From Chlamydiia bacterium (GTDB lineage: Bacteria; Chlamydiota; Chlamydiia; Chlamydiales; FEN-1388): a DNA stretch of 10,391 nucleotides. The notes under the pieces were generated by a model that saw only the letters and a list, made by a program, of their open reading frames with translations, was not told the origin of the DNA and did not search any database. The stretch covers positions 1 to 10,391 of the forward strand of contig JAQGPK010000189.1 of the NCBI GenBank assembly GCA_028293095.1. Reading direction: 5' to 3'. Shown piece after piece: positions 7,247 to 10,391 of the stretch (positions are counted from its first letter, which is position 1; each line of letters opens with the position of its first letter). The translations under genes and the position numbers were made by a program.

Positions 7247-7359
7247 ATTTTTTAACGCAAAAGCGCAAAGAGAAAGTAAGAAATTTTCACCACAGAGGGC
7301 ACAGAGAGGTGGAGTGGTAATGTGGTAATGGTTTGAGTTATTTCTTTGCGTTAAAAAAT
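7247..7359. repeat. Dispersed repeat, copy 4, with 15-bp inverted ends, between convergent genes
   Basis: The ends 7247-7261 and 7345-7359 are perfect 15-bp inverted repeats (TTTTTTAACGCAAA type). Between them is a forward CACAGAG module (7284-7309) like those at 1-23 and 118-153. Positions 7339-7359 are identical over 21 nt to 266-286. The element starts 13 bp after the asnS stop and ends 9 bp before the stop codon of the convergent PsiE-like gene, so its hairpin may serve as a bidirectional terminator. Terminal inverted repeats and small size are MITE-like, but no target duplication is evident. Confidence 0.65.
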
Positions 7360-7368
7360 GAAGTAGCG

Positions 7369-7803
7369 CTAATTATGCTCTTCACTCTTTTCTCTATGGG
7401 CGACAAGCCAATAGGTAACCCCTGTTGCTAAGATGGTGGCGGCTATCCCGCAGACGACGAGAGGGTTTGTGTTTGTATAGTCGAGAACGATGATTTTTCT
7501 GGCAACGGCAGTCACTGCGGTTGCGACTACAAGCGGGACATGAAACATATTTTTATTGAGATAGATCACAATATTTAAAAAAATTTCAATTGCAATGAGG
7601 ACAGTTAAAAAAGAGCCAAACACGAGTAAAAGGTGCTCTTTTCCTAGTAACAAGAAGGGCTCTTCCCTACATAGCTGATACAGAATGTTGGCTACATCAA
7701 TAACGCTCCATAAGATGACGAGCGTCATCAAGATGGCGAGCGCCTTGACGCTATACACCACAACTTGTAGTAAAAAAGAAGTTAACTTGTCTTGCTTTGC
7801 CAT
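7369..7803 (-). CDS. PsiE-like small integral membrane protein
   Basis: A 144-residue inner-membrane protein with four hydrophobic helices, roughly residues 11-35, 58-82, 87-107 and 113-135. The stretch IAIEIFLNIVIYL (70-82), followed by HVPLVVATAVTAVARKIIVL (88-107) and D108, matches what I know of the phosphate-starvation-inducible E (PsiE) family, in which a Glu in helix 2 and an ARKIIVLD-like segment are conserved. The molecular role of that family is unknown. Purine-rich GGAAGGAAAG precedes ATG 7803, giving a good start. The gene converges on asnS across the repeat at 7247-7359 and diverges from the SLOG gene. No Pho-box-like control site is apparent in the upstream region. Similarity to PsiE does not by itself imply phosphate regulation here. 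Confidence 0.8.
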   Translation of the reverse strand: MAKQDKLTSFLLQVVVYSVKALAILMTLVILWSVIDVANILYQLCREEPFLLLGKEHLLLVFGSFLTVLIAIEIFLNIVIYLNKNMFHVPLVVATAVTAVARKIIVLDYTNTNPLVVCGIAATILATGVTYWLVAHREKSEEHN

Positions 7804-7983
7804 CTTTCCTTCCTTTATTTAATCGATATTTTACTCCTATAATTAAATAAAGATTTTTTAAATATAAAAATTTTAGAGCTTTCACTCATTAAAGGGAGCG
7901 TAGATTAAATTCATCTTCTATACTAACAGAAATGAATTTTGTGTATGCATACTAATAAAATATTTGTTATAGGGTAATTCATT
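7804..7983. promoter_or_regulatory. Divergent AT-rich intergenic region
   Basis: This region must hold promoters for both the PsiE-like gene and the SLOG gene. On the plus strand TATAAT (7838-7843) has only a weak -35 (TTATTT, 7815-7820) at 17-nt spacing. An 8-bp perfect inverted repeat, AAATTCAT (7907-7914) and ATGAATTT (7932-7939) with a 17-nt spacer, could be an operator or leader hairpin for the downstream gene. AGGG (7971-7974) is a weak, distant ribosome binding site for ATG 7984. Confidence 0.35.
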
Positions 7984-10086
7984 ATGAAAATAGAGAGCAC
8001 ACAGCACGATTTAGCATCGCCCGATGGCAAAATTGTTGAGTTTCAAAAAATCGACGAGCGCACCGCCCATGCCGTTGTTCTTATTGAAAATATCAATAAA
8101 GATTTCGTTGGATTTGAAATTGAAAAGCAGCTCGTCTCCTTCAATATTAAGAGCACTCTTGCGCAAATTGGGGTAAATGGTGTTGGCATTAACTATGAAA
8201 TCGATAAGGCACAAAAGTCAGCTCGTGTCCTCGTAGAATTAAAAGCTATAGGGCCCATTGCTCGCGAGATGTTAGCGCTGCTATCGTGTGGTGCCTATAT
8301 CGGAAAACTCTTTGCTGCAGATGAAAGAAGACGTGTTCGTGACCCTGACTATCTTTCACGCATGTTCGGGCGCTCTGATCGTTTTGGAAGACCGCTCCTC
8401 TCGCTTGGTGGTATGCAGGGCAGCGATGCTCTGATTCTCGATAAAATTGATGGTAGGGCAGTTGCCTATTTATCACTTCGATCAGGAAAAGTTTCCTATG
8501 ATTCAGTCATTTTTGGATTTTTGCCGACTATTGCAAAAGGGCTTCATTCAAATCTTCCTCTGCGAGATCTTCTTTATCTTCATCAAACATGGATTGAAGG
8601 TGCGCCAAGAAATGCTGATGAGGATGAAATTTTACTTGTACGAACAGCTCGCCTGCATGTGCGCACTGTCTTTGCAAGGGTTGTGAGTGATCTTTTGGCG
8701 CCTGGCTATCAGCACACATCAGCTTCTGTTTTGCAGCCTGATACAAGAGACTCAGGGGATATTTATGAATTTTTTGGAAAGTCTAAGCGCGAAATTACAG
8801 ATCTTCCCTTAGAGTTTTATACGCTTGAGCCATATCGTGAGCATGTCTTCTTCTCTGACCGTGATCAGCTACAATCTTTATTAGAAAATGAATCGTCACT
8901 TTTTACAGCTTTTCAGACGGCGCCTCTTCCTGAGACAACGCCTGCAGCAACATTTGTGGTGAAGGGTAGTCAAATGCGTTCGCTCCAGCCAAGTAGCTGG
9001 ACCATGCTTGAGCCAACCTATCAAGAATTTCCTGGAATCTCTCAGAGCACAAGACAGGCCCATCTCATTGAAAAATATATCGAAACGCAGCCCGCGTACC
9101 CTTATCTCAAAGCCATTGAAGATGGCTATATCACAAGTCAAGGTATTCTCTTAACTAGATACTTTCCAACGCCACTTTTAAAAAGGCTATTACTTTCCGA
9201 TAACGTCTCTCGCTGCCTGAAGGGAGTTTATTTCCAGTATCCTTCCTCCTCTCATAAAGCCTTCTTTTCACAGGAAGATCGAGCGCTCCTTGTGGATCTT
9301 CATAAATTTGCAGTGCCTGTCTACTGGGTTGATCATGTCACTAATCGCATTTTGCAATACTCTCAAAAGAAGAATCGTGAATCCGGTATGTTTGTCCCCA
9401 TTGACTTTGTCGACACCTACATGAAGACAACTGTGTTTGGTATTTACGGCTCCAATTTGCTATCAGGTAATTTTGAAGAGGAGCTCAAGAAATTACTTAA
9501 AGGTGTTTTAGATCTTCGCGGAGAGATGAAGCATCCACTGCTCACAGCTGACACCCCGCTTGCTCTCATTACAGGAGGTGGTCCTGGTGCTATGGAAGTG
9601 GGGAACCGCCTTGCCAAAGATCTGCATATCTTATCGTGTGCTAATATTGCAGACTTTCATCAAGAAGGTGGCGTTGTCAATGAGCAGAAAGAAAACCCGT
9701 ATGTAGAGGCCAAGATGACCTATCGGCTCAAGCAGCTTGTAGAGCGTCAATCAGAGTTTAATCTCGATTTTCCAATTTTTGTTATGGGTGGCATCGGGAC
9801 AGATTTTGAATTCTGCCTTGAGGAAGTAAGGCGCAAAGTGGGGGCTACTAGCCAGACCCCTGTATTACTTTTCGGTGCAGTGGAATACTGGAGAGATAAA
9901 ATTACACAGCGCTTTGAATGCAATAAAAGAAGCGGTACAGTCAAAGGCTCTGAATGGGTAAGTAATTGCTTTTATTGTATTCAAAATGCAGAGCAAGGTA
10001 TTGAAATTTATCGAAAATTCTTTTTAGGCACCCTTCCGATTGGAAAAGATGCCCCGGCAGCAGAGCTTGGATTCATGATTGGGTAA
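7984..10086 (+). CDS. 700-residue protein with C-terminal LOG/SLOG-type Rossmann domain
   Basis: The C-terminal part, about residues 480-680, looks like a LOG-family (formerly 'lysine decarboxylase-like') nucleotide-binding Rossmann domain. It shows a first strand VFGIYGSN (484-491), the glycine-rich ITGGGPGAMEVGN (529-541), and MGGIGTDFE (601-609), which matches the family's GGxGTxxE signature. Upstream of that signature the usual Arg-Lys pair is R588-Q589, and the usual Pro/Leu before GG is Met, so activity is uncertain. LOG enzymes release bases from nucleoside monophosphates; other SLOG domains sense nucleotide signals. The first ~470 residues are not recognised: a beta-rich start (residues 1-95) is followed by a long mixed region without membrane helices or signal peptide. 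Typical LOG proteins are about 180-250 residues, so this is a much larger architecture. It is monocistronic, diverges from the PsiE-like gene and converges 17 bp from the next gene. Confidence 0.85.
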   Translation: MKIESTQHDLASPDGKIVEFQKIDERTAHAVVLIENINKDFVGFEIEKQLVSFNIKSTLAQIGVNGVGINYEIDKAQKSARVLVELKAIGPIAREMLALLSCGAYIGKLFAADERRRVRDPDYLSRMFGRSDRFGRPLLSLGGMQGSDALILDKIDGRAVAYLSLRSGKVSYDSVIFGFLPTIAKGLHSNLPLRDLLYLHQTWIEGAPRNADEDEILLVRTARLHVRTVFARVVSDLLAPGYQHTSASVLQPDTRDSGDIYEFFGKSKREITDLPLEFYTLEPYREHVFFSDRDQLQSLLENESSLFTAFQTAPLPETTPAATFVVKGSQMRSLQPSSWTMLEPTYQEFPGISQSTRQAHLIEKYIETQPAYPYLKAIEDGYITSQGILLTRYFPTPLLKRLLLSDNVSRCLKGVYFQYPSSSHKAFFSQEDRALLVDLHKFAVPVYWVDHVTNRILQYSQKKNRESGMFVPIDFVDTYMKTTVFGIYGSNLLSGNFEEELKKLLKGVLDLRGEMKHPLLTADTPLALITGGGPGAMEVGNRLAKDLHILSCANIADFHQEGGVVNEQKENPYVEAKMTYRLKQLVERQSEFNLDFPIFVMGGIGTDFEFCLEEVRRKVGATSQTPVLLFGAVEYWRDKITQRFECNKRSGTVKGSEWVSNCFYCIQNAEQGIEIYRKFFLGTLPIGKDAPAAELGFMIG

Positions 10087-10103
10087 CTCTATAGACTAGA
10101 CTC

Positions 10104-10391
10104 TTAGAATCCGTAGGAGAGTCTGATGCCAACATAGTCTGTTTTCTTTTTGGAAAACTGACCATCTAAAGAAAAACCATCATGATATTCAAGAAAAAGT
10201 CTGATTTTACGGCCAAGACCTTGTAGTTTGCCCCATTCGTAGCCAATGGCATAGGTGGCGTCAAACTTAAAGTTTTCTTCTTGGTAGTTTCTAAAGTACA
10301 TCGATAAGAAATACTGGCCATAGAGCTGTGTGAAGTTGCGTCTAAAGGCGCGCACTTCCATACCATATTCAGCATAGAGAGGATCGATATG
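10104..10391 (-). CDS. C-terminal part of a probable outer-membrane beta-barrel protein (DUF1207-like)
   Basis: The frame is open from TAA at 10104-10106 to the window edge, so the gene is partial and its 5' end lies beyond 10391. ATG 10361 is internal: in-frame codons upstream continue HIDPLYAEYG. The 95 visible residues alternate polar and hydrophobic residues in strand-like runs rich in Tyr and Phe (LYGQYFLSMYFRNYQ, FKFDATYAIGYEW, IRLFLEYHDGFSLDGQFS) and end in YVGIRLSYGF with a terminal Phe, the usual BAM recognition signal of outer-membrane barrels. The YHDG...GQF...YVG pattern reminds me of the DUF1207 family found in chlamydiae, but this is from memory and no signal peptide is visible in the fragment. 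The gene converges on the SLOG gene with a 17-bp gap and no clear terminator hairpin. Confidence 0.7.
   Translation of the reverse strand, partial: HIDPLYAEYGMEVRAFRRNFTQLYGQYFLSMYFRNYQEENFKFDATYAIGYEWGKLQGLGRKIRLFLEYHDGFSLDGQFSKKKTDYVGIRLSYGF

Noticed and set aside
10104..10361. Complete 85-residue protein starting at ATG 10361
   Set aside because: The same frame continues open to the window edge with barrel-like residues, so the ATG is internal to a larger truncated gene.

Overview
The window reads as chromosomal DNA of a chlamydia-like bacterium (Chlamydiae outside the classical Chlamydiaceae, for example a Parachlamydia/Waddlia/Simkania-type amoeba symbiont). This assignment is an inference. 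It rests on a murJ (mviN) gene lying close to nfo, an adjacency I recall from Chlamydia trachomatis (CT624/CT625), on several chlamydia-style proteins of unknown function, and on AT-rich intergenic DNA. The presence of asnS argues against Chlamydiaceae proper, which lack it.

Layout. Positions 1-384 hold no gene. They contain copies of a dispersed repeat built from two modules (a CACAGAG-type module and a TTTGCGTTAAA-type module) and a hairpin that probably ends the first gene. On the minus strand, 385-1170 is a leucine-rich-repeat-like gene interrupted by one in-frame amber codon just after its start. Upstream of it, also on the minus strand, lies murJ (1248-2939), the lipid II flippase. A 72-bp divergent region separates murJ from a plus-strand run: an unrecognised 638-residue protein (3012-4928), nfo (endonuclease IV, 4939-5784) and asnS (asparaginyl-tRNA synthetase, 5833-7233). 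asnS appears to have its own promoter inside the end of nfo. A second repeat copy (7247-7359) fills the gap between asnS and a convergent minus-strand PsiE-like membrane protein gene (7369-7803). A divergent intergenic region then leads to a 700-residue protein with a C-terminal LOG/SLOG-type Rossmann domain (7984-10086). The window ends in the 3' part of a minus-strand gene for a probable outer-membrane beta-barrel (10104 to beyond 10391).

Functionally this is a mostly housekeeping neighbourhood (cell-wall precursor export, base-excision repair, translation) with lineage-specific genes of unknown role inserted. The 638-residue gene and nfo are 10 bp apart and probably co-transcribed. I see no phage, CRISPR, transposase, rRNA or tRNA. 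The most notable points are the amber-interrupted LRR gene, the modular repeats at gene ends, the large SLOG fusion protein, the unknown 638-residue protein beside nfo, and a MurJ that keeps the four key cavity arginines but has lost three acidic residues found in E. coli MurJ.
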